NCBI GenBank assembly: GCA_964289745.1
Contig: CAXYMM010000001.1
Coordinates: forward strand, 1,426,001-1,490,000
Source of the DNA: Ekhidna sp964289745
GTDB taxonomy: Bacteria; Bacteroidota; Bacteroidia; Cytophagales; Cyclobacteriaceae
DNA: 64,000 nt
Reading direction: 5' to 3'
Below, piece after piece: positions 1-8,070 of the stretch. The notes beneath the pieces were generated by a model. That model was not told the origin of the DNA. It ran no database searches and was given only the letters and a program-made list of their open reading frames with translations. A program made the translations under genes and the position numbers. The stretch's first letter is position 1. Each line of letters begins with the position of its first letter.

Positions 1-452
1 CTCATAAGCAGGAGTTGCACCAATTGCTTCATGTTCTCAAAAATGATTTAGGAGTAACAACAATTCTGGTAGCACACGACCCAAAAGACGTTATGTCTTG
101 GGCAGATACCGTTCTGGTAATGCACAAAGGTAATGTGGCACAATCAGGGCCTATCAAAGAAGTTTACAATGCGCCAATAAACGAATATGTGGCGGGTCTA
201 TTGGGCGTTTATACGAAAGTGCCGGCTAGTTTTTTTGGAGTAAGTGAATCGAAAAATGAGGTAATTCTAAGGCCTCATCATATCCGCTTAATGAATAAGA
301 GAAATGCTCAAAGAGGAGTTGTTCAGTCTATTGCTTTTCACGGGTCATATGAGGAGATAAGTTTCATTTCAAAAGGATATCGATTCTATGCTATCTCAGA
401 GGTAGGTCGTTTCACTATCAATCAGGAAGTTTACTTTGAAATTGATCAATGA
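1..452 (+). CDS. ABC transporter ATP-binding protein, C-terminal part
   Basis: This is the tail of an ABC transporter ATPase whose 5' end lies outside the window; the frame is open from base 3. What remains is the end of the nucleotide-binding domain, with the H-loop histidine in ILVAHDP and the usual stretch after it (ADTVLVMHKGNV), then a TOBE-like C-terminal domain beginning around LRPHHI. That order is typical of importer ATPases of the PotA/FbpC/ModC kind (polyamine, iron, molybdate and relatives). Substrate cannot be told because the Walker A region and the permease genes are not in view. The TTG at base 15 is only an internal codon and not a credible start. Confidence 0.85.
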   Translation, partial: HKQELHQLLHVLKNDLGVTTILVAHDPKDVMSWADTVLVMHKGNVAQSGPIKEVYNAPINEYVAGLLGVYTKVPASFFGVSESKNEVILRPHHIRLMNKRNAQRGVVQSIAFHGSYEEISFISKGYRFYAISEVGRFTINQEVYFEIDQ

Positions 453-455
453 CGG

Positions 456-1169
456 GAATTATTTTTACTTTGCAAAAACCTTCGATTTATAAGATTATCA
501 TACCTTTTATTCTTTCTTGCTATCTTTTCGTTTTCTTAGGAAACTAAAAGCGCACTGGATACGCTTAAACCATATACTTTCCTTGCCCTTGGGGATTCCT
601 ATACCATTGGAGAAGCGGTAGCGGAAGATGAAAGATGGCCGGCTCAGCTTGCTGATAAACTTCTTTGTGATTCCATTCATCTCAAATCAACAATTGTGGC
701 TAGTACTGGATGGACTACCGACGAGTTGCTTTCCGGTATTGTAAAAGCAGATGTAAAAGGGTCGTTTGATTTAGTAAGTCTTCTAATTGGTGTGAACAAT
801 CAATATAGAGGATACGATGAAGATCAATATGAAAAAGAATTTAAAATCCTTTTGGACAAAGCAATAAATTTTGCTGGGGGAAATAATCATCATGTATTTG
901 TGCTATCTATTCCAGATTATGGAATGACTCCTTTTGCAAAGGCAAAGGAACTTAAGGCTTCTAAAATTACGCATGAGCTTGATAGCTACAATGGCATTGC
1001 CCAAAAGCTAGCAATCTTAAGAGACGTTTCTTTTATCAATATTACTCCAATATCAAGACGATCGGATAGCCTGCTCATCGCAGCAGATGACCTACACCCA
1101 TCGGGTATTATGTATAAAAAATGGGTAGAGTGTATGTACGATCAGGTTTTTAATATCCTTTCCCCTTGA
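456..1169 (+). pseudogene. SGNH/GDSL hydrolase with in-frame TAG and no clear start
   Basis: The frame encodes an SGNH-family esterase/acylhydrolase. Block I with the nucleophile Ser is at LALGDSYTIG (from about 582), a block III-like LIGVNNQYRG follows, and the catalytic DDLHPSG block V is near the C-terminus. The first 80 bases of the frame read like a signal peptide (LSYLLFFLAIFSFS), but it is followed by an in-frame TAG at 537-539, directly before ETKSALD. One base change (CAG to TAG) would explain it. No ATG, GTG or TTG precedes the signal peptide in this frame. A start at the GTG at 696 would delete the nucleophile block, so an intact short protein is unlikely to be an active enzyme. 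A base-call error or recoding are alternatives to a true pseudogene. Confidence 0.6.
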
Positions 1170-1266
1170 TGATCTATAAAAAATTCAATTCTTTCATTCT
1201 TAGGAAGGAATCTCGCAAAATAGACCTATTTTTGAATCAAATCATGCTTTATCACATCAGGTGTTC

Positions 1267-2082
1267 ATGAACAAAATCCTTGTCTTTTTTTCTTTTCTTA
1301 TTTTCATTTCTTGTCAGGATAAAGTGATATGCCCTTCCTATCAAAGTACGTACATTTTGGATGATTCAACTCGTAATGCTTATTTCTCTTACGTTTGGCA
1401 ACTTGATAATTTGACTCAGGTACAGTATTTGAGCCAGTTAGCTACGCGTGACTCAACGGGTATTGACTCGCTTGGAGTAGGAGGGCAACCGAAAACAGAT
1501 TATTACGCCTATGCTGGTGAGTATGTAGTTCCATGGAGAAACTTAAAAAGGACAAAATATGGAATAGTAAAAAGGGGTTTTTATCCGCTTAAGAAGTATC
1601 GAATGCGAACAGCACCTATGGAAAATGTTCTGGCACCTGAGCCAATTAGCAATGAATTACTGGCATCTGACTTTGGAGTGGATTCTCTTCAATCGGATTC
1701 TTTAAGTTCTGCAATAGCAATGGACTCCATATCTCGTGATTCCACAGAGATAGCTAAAATTGAAGCACCGACCGATAAGGAAGTGAAATTCCTCTATGGA
1801 TATGACCCATCAGATAATTTCAATGTAGAACAAAAATATTATAATAAATACTTTGCACCTCTTTTGATCGAAAATCGTCCCAAATCGGAGGGGCTAACAT
1901 CGGATTCATTGACCAATAATGTAGCAAGTGATAGTCTTTCAGAAAAAGAACCTTTTTTCAAAGGGCTATTTAAAAAAAAGAATAAAAATGCGACCGATGC
2001 ACCCTCTCTAGAGGAAGAAATATTTGAATCCGAACCAGAAGAAGACAGAGAAGAGCAAAAAAAGGAGGAAGAGAAAAATTAA
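1267..2082 (+). CDS. Lipoprotein of unknown function with acidic tail
   Basis: Predicted lipoprotein of 271 residues. It starts with a short hydrophobic signal ending in a lipobox (FISC), so the mature protein should be anchored by its N-terminal Cys. I chose the ATG at 1267 rather than the GTG two codons upstream because it puts Lys directly before the hydrophobic stretch. The middle is rich in Asp-Ser pairs (DSLQSDSLSS, DSISRDS), and the C-terminus is a Lys-rich patch followed by a strongly acidic Glu run. I do not recognise a named domain. The Ser/Asp-rich part is probably a flexible surface linker. It stands alone between a broken esterase gene and a decayed stretch. Confidence 0.75.
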   Translation: MNKILVFFSFLIFISCQDKVICPSYQSTYILDDSTRNAYFSYVWQLDNLTQVQYLSQLATRDSTGIDSLGVGGQPKTDYYAYAGEYVVPWRNLKRTKYGIVKRGFYPLKKYRMRTAPMENVLAPEPISNELLASDFGVDSLQSDSLSSAIAMDSISRDSTEIAKIEAPTDKEVKFLYGYDPSDNFNVEQKYYNKYFAPLLIENRPKSEGLTSDSLTNNVASDSLSEKEPFFKGLFKKKNKNATDAPSLEEEIFESEPEEDREEQKKEEEKN

Positions 2083-2464
2083 GCCCCTCCTTTCAGTTAT
2101 TCCTCTATGCTGCAATGCGCCAAGTTTCAATATCGCAATCCAAAGTATTTTAAAGCAAAAGATGGTTGGGTAAAATTTCCAGAAGACCAACGGAGAGACG
2201 TTTTTTGGCGATGAATACGGGAATTAGTGCGTTGACTGGACGGTATATTGCGAAAGTGGATGCCAGTAATTCATTGCGAATTGGCTGAAGTAGTCATTTT
2301 GATTTGGAATATTCTGAAAAGGCAATTTACCACAATGAAATACCCTCATTAAACAAATCCATTCGTAAGTAATCGAGAAGTCAGATCAGAAATAAAAGAG
2401 TATTTAAGCTCACGAGGATTCGCAGAGGAGAAAAATTATACATGGACACTTTAAAGCTAAAAAT
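2083..2464 (+). other. Decayed coding stretch, no intact gene
   Basis: No complete gene is visible, but pieces of plausible protein sequence appear in more than one frame and are cut by stops. One runs from the ATG at 2211 (MNTGISALTGRY...) past a TGA into FDLEYSEKAIYHNEIP. Another ends the stretch with EIKEYLSSRGFAEEKNYTW before a TAA at about 2452. The pattern fits a gene inactivated by frameshifts and stops. I cannot name the family. Confidence 0.4.
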
Positions 2465-2491
2465 TTTAGTATTTAAAATATAAATACTAAA
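2465..2491. promoter_or_regulatory. Perfect 11-bp palindrome, candidate operator of the S24 repressor
   Basis: The arms TTTAGTATTTA (2465-2475) and TAAATACTAAA (2481-2491) are perfect inverted repeats around a 5-base spacer. The site ends 20 bases before the start of a two-gene unit whose second gene encodes a helix-turn-helix S24 repressor. Position and symmetry suggest an autoregulatory operator for a dimeric repressor. The assignment of binding is inference. Confidence 0.55.
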
Positions 2492-2511
2492 TTTATGGTC
2501 AAAAAAAGCAT

Positions 2512-2799
2512 ATGGTAGTGACAGATGAAATCATTTTGAATGACCAATATCGAATGAAGATAAGTTCTAAAAAGCTTTCAAGTGGAAGGTATCAAGTGAA
2601 ATTTATTGCGACATTGAGGGCAGGAAAAGAGCTATATGGTTATCTACTGGCAGAACCTCAAGAATCATTAAAAAGCGTAGTGGCCAAAATTCATACTCGA
2701 CTAAATAGTTTAAATCAATTTACGGAGTACAATTATTACTTCCTACATCAATTAGGAGATTACTCATCAGCACAAAATCCATTTCTAATATTTGAATAA
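2512..2799 (+). CDS. Small protein of unknown function, coupled to the S24 repressor
   Basis: A 95-residue soluble protein with no signal peptide or membrane segment. I do not recognise the family. It is probably a small alpha/beta fold: alternating strands in the first half (YRMKISSKKLSSGRYQVKF) and a helix after SLKSVVAKIHTRLNSL. Its TAA stop overlaps the ATG of the following repressor gene by one base, so the two are almost certainly translated together. The palindrome just upstream suggests that the pair is controlled by the repressor it encodes. Confidence 0.65.
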   Translation: MVVTDEIILNDQYRMKISSKKLSSGRYQVKFIATLRAGKELYGYLLAEPQESLKSVVAKIHTRLNSLNQFTEYNYYFLHQLGDYSSAQNPFLIFE

Positions 2800-3569
2800 T
2801 GACATTAATAACAAATAATATTAAATACTTACGAAAAAAGAGGGGTTTTACTCAGGAAACATTTGCAGAAGCATTAGGGATAAACAGACCTTCTGTGGGT
2901 GCCTATGAAGAGGGAAGAGCTGATCCCAAACTCACCACACTCTCTAAGATGGCAGGGCTTTTTGAGGTTTCGATAGACGAGCTGATCAATGAAGACCTTA
3001 CGAATGAAAATAGTATATCCAATAGTAATATTAAGGTTCTGGCTGTGACGGTAGACGATGCTAACAATGAATTCATCCAATTAGTGCCCACAAAAGCTGC
3101 GGCAGGTTACACCAGCGGATATTCCGATCCCGAATACCTAACAGATTTGCCACGCTTTCACTTGCCTCTGCTACCTAAAGGAGGCACCTACAGAGCATTT
3201 GAAATAACAGGCGACTCAATGTTGCCAATTTTATCTGGCTCTATCATCATTGGGAGGTACCTAGAAGAAATATCAGATATTAAAAACGGTAACACGTATG
3301 TACTTGTGACTAAATCAGAAGGGGTAGTATACAAGCGGGTGTTCAATTACATAAAAGAAAAAGGAAAGCTGTTTTTAGTTTCTGATAATAAGTCATTTAG
3401 TGCTTATGAAATTCAACCTGATGAAGTTATAGAAATTTGGGAAGCAAAAGCATATATTTCGGTTGAGTTTCCAGATGTACAAGCTTCAAATGAACTTTCC
3501 ATGGATCAGTTAATGGGTATGATAGGCGATCTTAGAAGCGATGTAGAAAGCTTGAAGAAAAAAAAGTAA
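2799..3569 (+). CDS. LexA-like repressor: XRE helix-turn-helix plus S24 peptidase domain
   Basis: A 256-residue transcriptional regulator. Residues about 5-62 form an XRE/Cro-type helix-turn-helix (LRKKRGFTQETFAEALGI). Residues about 95-230 form a LexA/UmuD S24 autoprotease domain. The self-cleavage features are visible: an Ala-Gly bond at 102-103 (KAAAGY), the nucleophile Ser140 in GDSM, and Lys179 in VVYKR. In this family a RecA filament or another signal triggers cleavage and derepression. That would make this an SOS-type or stress switch, although it differs from classical LexA, which has a winged helix. The C-terminus is a short charged, possibly coiled segment ending in a Lys run. The gene is coupled to the 95-residue gene upstream, and a perfect palindrome lies before the pair. 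Confidence 0.85.
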   Translation: MTLITNNIKYLRKKRGFTQETFAEALGINRPSVGAYEEGRADPKLTTLSKMAGLFEVSIDELINEDLTNENSISNSNIKVLAVTVDDANNEFIQLVPTKAAAGYTSGYSDPEYLTDLPRFHLPLLPKGGTYRAFEITGDSMLPILSGSIIIGRYLEEISDIKNGNTYVLVTKSEGVVYKRVFNYIKEKGKLFLVSDNKSFSAYEIQPDEVIEIWEAKAYISVEFPDVQASNELSMDQLMGMIGDLRSDVESLKKKK

Positions 3570-3598
3570 GCCCCTCATCAAACTTCCGGTCATTACGC

Positions 3599-3606
3599 TA
3601 ATTTTA
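3599..3606 (+). promoter_or_regulatory. -7-like element four bases before the TPR lipoprotein ATG
   Basis: TAATTTTA resembles the Bacteroidota -7 consensus TAnnTTTG with the last base changed. It ends four bases before the ATG at 3611, a spacing that would place transcription start at the start codon. Confidence 0.3.
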
Positions 3607-3610
3607 ATCT

Positions 3611-4690
3611 ATGAAGTGGCATTCGTCTTTTGCTCTATTCACAATTTCAATTCTTATAAATTGTAACCTGGTATCTTCGGAGAAAATCGTTGTTCCAAAG
3701 CTGTCCGAAGACTTCTATGTTTCCGCATTGCAAAAGGTTGAAGAAGAGCTAGATGCTAAGCCCGAAAACAGAGCCTTCAATGAACAAAGAATATATTATT
3801 GCGAGCGACTTGGGTGGCCTTTAGACTGTATTACGTCATTACACCAATTAAAAAGATTGGATGGTATGTCCAGTCAGCTCGCATCATTTTACGCTGAATA
3901 TTACGCAAAAAATTCTCCAACAAAAGACCTGATAACATTTATTGATCAATGGGATAATGATTTTCAATTGAAAGAACAGTATCAGGAGCATATAATCAAA
4001 GGCTTGGTTCAAACAGGACAACTGAAAAGGGCAAGCAACCATCTGCATCATTTTCTTATGGATAATAGCCGAAGCGAAGCAATTGCTTTTGGTAGCCAAC
4101 AGTATCTGAATATGCAAGATACGACCATGACGTTGTTCTTGCTGAGCAGGTTGCAAAAAATTGATCCTTCTCATGATCTTATGTATTTACTCGCAAGTCT
4201 TTTATTCGAAGCGAGAGAAAATAAGAGAGCTTCTATCGCAATGAATTATTATAGACGCACCCATTCCTTGAATCAAGCCCAAGCCATTGAAATAGCCAAT
4301 TACTACATAAGAGCAGAACTCTATTCAAATGCAATAGCACTTCTAAAACCATTTTGTTGTAAACAAGATACGACAGCCTATCTCCTCTCAACTCTTTATT
4401 CACGTCAGAATAAGTTTGATTCATCGATAATGTATTTAGATTCACTCATCTTTAACAACCCTGAAGCGATTAAGCCACGTTGGAAAAAGGCTCAACTTTA
4501 TGAGGAAAGAGGTTGGTATTCTTACGCAACCCAACTTTTCGCAGAAATTGTGTTTATCGATTCCTCACGTGTAGACGCAAAAAATAGAATAAAAGTAATC
4601 CAGCGAAAAATTGCATATTTGCAACGCCAAAAACAGGAGCAAAGAATTGCCCCGATATTAGAGTTAAATCCATCTAAACTAAAAAATTAG
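3611..4690 (+). CDS. TPR-repeat lipoprotein
   Basis: A 359-residue exported protein: N-terminal signal with lipobox-like ILINC, then mostly helical repeat sequence. Degenerate tetratricopeptide-like units are visible (for example AIEIANYYIRAELYSNAIAL, and later SSIMYLDSLIFNNPEAIKPR). It ends in a Lys/Arg/Gln-rich stretch. TPR proteins act as scaffolds, so a partner-binding role at the inner or outer membrane is likely, but no specific function can be read. Its TAG stop shares a base with the GTG start of thrS, so this gene probably heads the thrS-infC-rpmI-rplT transcript. Confidence 0.75.
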   Translation: MKWHSSFALFTISILINCNLVSSEKIVVPKLSEDFYVSALQKVEEELDAKPENRAFNEQRIYYCERLGWPLDCITSLHQLKRLDGMSSQLASFYAEYYAKNSPTKDLITFIDQWDNDFQLKEQYQEHIIKGLVQTGQLKRASNHLHHFLMDNSRSEAIAFGSQQYLNMQDTTMTLFLLSRLQKIDPSHDLMYLLASLLFEARENKRASIAMNYYRRTHSLNQAQAIEIANYYIRAELYSNAIALLKPFCCKQDTTAYLLSTLYSRQNKFDSSIMYLDSLIFNNPEAIKPRWKKAQLYEERGWYSYATQLFAEIVFIDSSRVDAKNRIKVIQRKIAYLQRQKQEQRIAPILELNPSKLKN

Positions 4691-6633
4691 TGTGTGATCA
4701 GATCACCATTACGCTACCAGACGGCTCTAAGCGAGCGTATGCCAAAGGAATTACTTCGTTGGAAGTGGCACTTAGCATCAGCGAAGGATTGGCTCGGAAT
4801 GTCCTTTCCGCCAAAGTAAATGGCGAGGTAGTCGACGCTAATCAGCCAATAAGAGAAGATTCATTGCTCCAGTTACTGACATGGAATGATGATGATGGGA
4901 AGGCCACTATGTGGCATTCTTCAGCGCACCTAATGGCTGAGGCACTTGAAGCATTATACCCTGGTGTGAAGTTAGGCATTGGACCAGCTATTGAGAATGG
5001 CTTTTATTATGATGTTGATTTTGGAGACCAAACATTTGACTCAGCGCACTTAAAAAAAATTGAGGATAAAATGCTTGAGTTGGCCAGACAAAAGAACCCT
5101 TTTATAAGAAAAGAAGTTTCCAAAGCCGATGCAATAACTTATTTTGAGAAGAAAGGAGACGAATACAAGCTCGAACTTATTGGGGGACTGGAAGACGGAG
5201 AAATTACTTTTTATACGCAAGGAAAATTTACTGACTTGTGCAGAGGTCCTCACATACCGCATACTGGCTTTATAAAGGCAGCCAAAATACTGAATATAGC
5301 GGGTGCCTACTGGAGAGGGGATGAAAACAGAAAACAGCTGACCAGATTGTACGGTATCACTTTCCCTAAACAAAAGGAGCTATTAGCGCATCTAGCGTTG
5401 TTAGAGCAGGCTAAACAACGTGACCATAGGAAAATAGGTAAAGAACTTGAGTTGTTCACTTTTTCGGAGAAAGTAGGAAAAGGACTTCCTCTTTGGTTGC
5501 CCAAAGGGGCGATTCTTCGTGAGCGACTGGAAAATTTTCTAAAAAACGCACAGTTAAAGGCTGGCTATGAACAAGTTGTTTCTCCTCACATAGGTTCAAA
5601 AGAGTTGTATGTTACTTCTGGTCATTATGCAAAGTATGGGGAAGATTCGTTTCAACCGATCAAGACACCCGCCGAGGATGAGGAATTTTTATTAAAACCC
5701 ATGAATTGTCCTCATCATTGCGAGCTTTATAAGGCTAAACCAAAATCATACAAGGATCTTCCAATACGATATGCTGAATTCGGAACCGTATATCGCTATG
5801 AACAAAGCGGAGAATTACACGGATTAACCCGAGTTCGAGGTTTTACACAAGACGATGCACATATTTTCTGCACAGACGATCAGGTAAAAAGTGAGTTTGC
5901 TAAAGTAATAGACTTGGTTTTGCATGTTTTCAGATCATTGGGTTTTGAAGATTTCACTGCCCAAGTTTCTTTAAGAGACCCCGAAACACTTGAGAAATAT
6001 ATTGGAGATGATCGAGCTTGGCAAAAGGCAGAGCAAGGAATAAAAGAAGTTGCCAATGAGAAGGGTCTAACGACTATCATAGCACTCGGAGAGGCAGCAT
6101 TTTACGGTCCAAAACTTGATTTTATGGTCAAAGACGCATTAGGTAGAAAGTGGCAATTGGGTACCATTCAGGTGGATTATACACTACCAGAACGATTCAA
6201 CCTTGAGTATATAGGAAGGGATAATCAAAAGCATCGACCAGTAATGATTCACCGTGCTCCATTTGGATCTATGGAAAGATTTATTGCTATTTTAATAGAA
6301 AACTGTGCGGGAAATTTCCCTTTATGGTTGGCTCCAGATCAGATTGCGATACTTCCAATATCTGGAAAGTACCACAAGTATGCAAAAAAAGTTTTCCTTC
6401 AAATGCAAGAAAACGATATTCGGGGTGTTATTGATGAAAGAGATGAAAAAATTGGAAAGAAAATTCGTGATGCTGAAATAAGAAAAATTCCGTATATGCT
6501 AATTGTGGGAGAAAAAGAACAAGAGGCAGAGCAGGTAGCAGTTCGTCAGCATGGAGAAGGAGATATCGGCTTCATGAGGACTGATGAATTTATTGATTTA
6601 TTTCAAAATAAAGTACGAGAACTAATTGGATAA
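4690..6633 (+). CDS. thrS: Threonine--tRNA ligase
   Basis: Class II aminoacyl-tRNA synthetase that charges tRNA-Thr, 647 residues, full length for the bacterial enzyme. Order of domains: TGS (about 3-63), the editing domain with HSSAH at residues 76-80, the catalytic core, and the C-terminal anticodon-binding domain from about residue 545. The zinc-binding Cys is in MNCPHH (Cys340), motif 2 follows at about 360-375 (YRYEQSGELHGLTRVRGF), and motif 3 is HRAPFGSMERFIAILIE. Translation starts at a GTG that shares its first base with the stop of the TPR gene upstream. infC follows 74 bases downstream, the conserved thrS-infC-rpmI-rplT order. Confidence 0.98.
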   Translation: MCDQITITLPDGSKRAYAKGITSLEVALSISEGLARNVLSAKVNGEVVDANQPIREDSLLQLLTWNDDDGKATMWHSSAHLMAEALEALYPGVKLGIGPAIENGFYYDVDFGDQTFDSAHLKKIEDKMLELARQKNPFIRKEVSKADAITYFEKKGDEYKLELIGGLEDGEITFYTQGKFTDLCRGPHIPHTGFIKAAKILNIAGAYWRGDENRKQLTRLYGITFPKQKELLAHLALLEQAKQRDHRKIGKELELFTFSEKVGKGLPLWLPKGAILRERLENFLKNAQLKAGYEQVVSPHIGSKELYVTSGHYAKYGEDSFQPIKTPAEDEEFLLKPMNCPHHCELYKAKPKSYKDLPIRYAEFGTVYRYEQSGELHGLTRVRGFTQDDAHIFCTDDQVKSEFAKVIDLVLHVFRSLGFEDFTAQVSLRDPETLEKYIGDDRAWQKAEQGIKEVANEKGLTTIIALGEAAFYGPKLDFMVKDALGRKWQLGTIQVDYTLPERFNLEYIGRDNQKHRPVMIHRAPFGSMERFIAILIENCAGNFPLWLAPDQIAILPISGKYHKYAKKVFLQMQENDIRGVIDERDEKIGKKIRDAEIRKIPYMLIVGEKEQEAEQVAVRQHGEGDIGFMRTDEFIDLFQNKVRELIG

Positions 6634-6707
6634 ATATTTGGTATTGTGCAATAAATTACGATATTTGCGCACTGTTTTTAAATGTTCAATTAAACAAAAG
6701 GAGTAAA

Positions 6708-7265
6708 ATCGCAAAATTAAGAAGAAGGGGTCCTTCAAGAGTAAGGCAAGAAGAACCTTATAAAGTAAACGACAAGATTACCGCTGAAAAGGTCAGAGTA
6801 GTTGGAGATAACGTTAAAGTTGAGGTTTACACTACAAGCGAGGCGTTAAAAATAGCAGAATCACTAAGTTTAGATCTTGTGGAAATTTCTCCAAAAGCAG
6901 ATCCACCTGTTTGCAAGGTGATCGATTACTCAAAGTTTAAATACGAACAGAAGAAGAAGCAAAAAGAAATAAAATCAAAAGCTCAAAAAACGGTCATAAA
7001 AGAAATCAGATTCGGACCTAATACGGATGACCATGATTTTAATTTTAAACTAAATCATGCAATCAAGTTTTTGAAAGATGGAGCTAAAGTAAAAGCGTAT
7101 GTACACTTCTACGGTCGTTCCATTGTGTTTAAAGATAGAGGAGAGATTTTACTTTTGAAGTTTGCTCAGGCATTGGAAGAGTATGGAAAAGTAGAACAGC
7201 TCCCTAAGCTTGAAGGAAAGCGAATGATTTTGTTTGTGGCTCCAAAAGCAGCTAAGAAGAATTAA
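6708..7265 (+). CDS. infC: Translation initiation factor IF-3, ATC start
   Basis: IF-3 binds the 30S subunit and checks the start codon and initiator tRNA. The reading frame matches IF-3 throughout: N-domain with EEPYKVNDKI and VYTTSEALKIAESLSLDLVE, linker with KYEQKKKQKE, C-domain with KEIRFGPNTDDHDF and an ending in Lys-rich sequence. No ATG, GTG or TTG is in frame upstream of the conserved N-terminus. The best start is the ATC at 6708-6710, four bases after a strong AAGGAG (6698-6703), giving 185 residues. A start at the GTG at 6879 would remove most of the N-domain. Non-canonical starts are known for infC (AUU in E. coli), where IF-3 limits its own translation by rejecting them; the same autoregulation is likely here. 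Confidence 0.9.
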   Translation: MAKLRRRGPSRVRQEEPYKVNDKITAEKVRVVGDNVKVEVYTTSEALKIAESLSLDLVEISPKADPPVCKVIDYSKFKYEQKKKQKEIKSKAQKTVIKEIRFGPNTDDHDFNFKLNHAIKFLKDGAKVKAYVHFYGRSIVFKDRGEILLLKFAQALEEYGKVEQLPKLEGKRMILFVAPKAAKKN

Positions 7266-7282
7266 ACAAAGTAGATAAATAG

Positions 7283-7477
7283 ATGCCAAAACTTAAAACT
7301 AATTCCAGCGCAAAGAAGCGATTTAAGCTGACAGGCACGGGGAAGATTAAAAGAAAGCATGCATTCAAGAATCACATTCTAACCAAAAAGGAGACTAAAC
7401 AAAAACGTAACCTTCGATACATGACTGTGGTGAGTAAGGCTGATGAGAAGAACATCAAATCTTTATTGAATCTGTAA
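7283..7477 (+). CDS. rpmI: Large ribosomal subunit protein bL35
   Basis: A 64-residue very basic protein with the bL35 signature: PKLKTNSSAKKRFKLTGTGK at the N-terminus, then KRKHAFKNHIL and RNLRYMTVV. It is a component of the 50S subunit. It begins 17 bases after infC and is followed by rplT in the usual order. Confidence 0.97.
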   Translation: MPKLKTNSSAKKRFKLTGTGKIKRKHAFKNHILTKKETKQKRNLRYMTVVSKADEKNIKSLLNL

Positions 7478-7514
7478 AGCCATTGGCTTGGTTTAAACAT
7501 GTAAAACCCGATTA

Positions 7515-7546
7515 TTGGCTGCAAGAATCCTGATATGGATCGCCAA
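7515..7546 (+). promoter_or_regulatory. Small two-step hairpin between rpmI and rplT
   Basis: The 89-base rpmI-rplT gap can form a nested hairpin: TTGGC (7515-7519) with GCCAA (7542-7546), and inside it ATCC (7527-7530) with GGAT (7537-7540). It ends 20 bases before the rplT ATG. L20 autoregulates through leader RNA in other phyla, so a regulatory role is possible but unproven; the stems are short. Confidence 0.25.
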
Positions 7547-7566
7547 TTGTCAAAAACACAACAAAA

Positions 7567-7914
7567 ATGAGATCAGTAAATCATGTAGCTTCCAGAGCGA
7601 AGCGAAAAAAAATAATGAAAAATGCCAAAGGGTACTTTGGTAGAAGAAAGAATGTATGGACTGTATCTAAAAATGCAGTAGAAAAAGGATGGCAGTATGC
7701 CTACCGAGATCGTAAAGCAAAAAAGAGAGAATTTAGAGCACTTTGGATTCAAAGAATAAACGCAGGAGCAAGAGAATATGGAATGTCTTACTCCCAATTT
7801 ATGGGTAAGATTGTTGCTTCTGGAATCGAAATAAATAGAAAAGCTCTTGCTGATTTAGCGATGAACGAGCCTAAAGCCTTTAAGGCGATTGTCGATAAGG
7901 TAAAAAAGCAATAG
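7567..7914 (+). CDS. rplT: Large ribosomal subunit protein bL20
   Basis: 115 residues, typical length. It matches bL20 from RSVNHVASRAKRKKIMKNAK through YFGRRKNVWTVSKNAVEK and YAYRDRKAKKREFRALWI to a C-terminus ending in KAIVDKVKKQ. It binds 23S rRNA early in 50S assembly. It is the last gene of the thrS-infC-rpmI-rplT cluster and is followed by a strong hairpin terminator. Confidence 0.97.
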   Translation: MRSVNHVASRAKRKKIMKNAKGYFGRRKNVWTVSKNAVEKGWQYAYRDRKAKKREFRALWIQRINAGAREYGMSYSQFMGKIVASGIEINRKALADLAMNEPKAFKAIVDKVKKQ

Positions 7915-7948
7915 TGTAGTTGATTATTGACTGCTAAATAGACATGAA

Positions 7949-7980
7949 CCCTTTACTTAAGAAGTAGAGGGCTTTTTATT
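7949..7980 (+). terminator. Rho-independent terminator of the thrS-rplT operon
   Basis: CCCTTTACTT (7949-7958) pairs with AAGTAGAGGG (7962-7971) through ten positions with one G-U pair, across a three-base loop, and is followed by CTTTTTATT. It lies 35 bases after the rplT stop. Confidence 0.85.
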
Positions 7981-8070
7981 GATAGGTGATTTTATTAGAC
8001 TTTCTCTCGTGCCGATTTCTAAAAAACCCTTTAGTCACCCTGCGGTTTAATAGCGGTAATTTTTTCGGTA

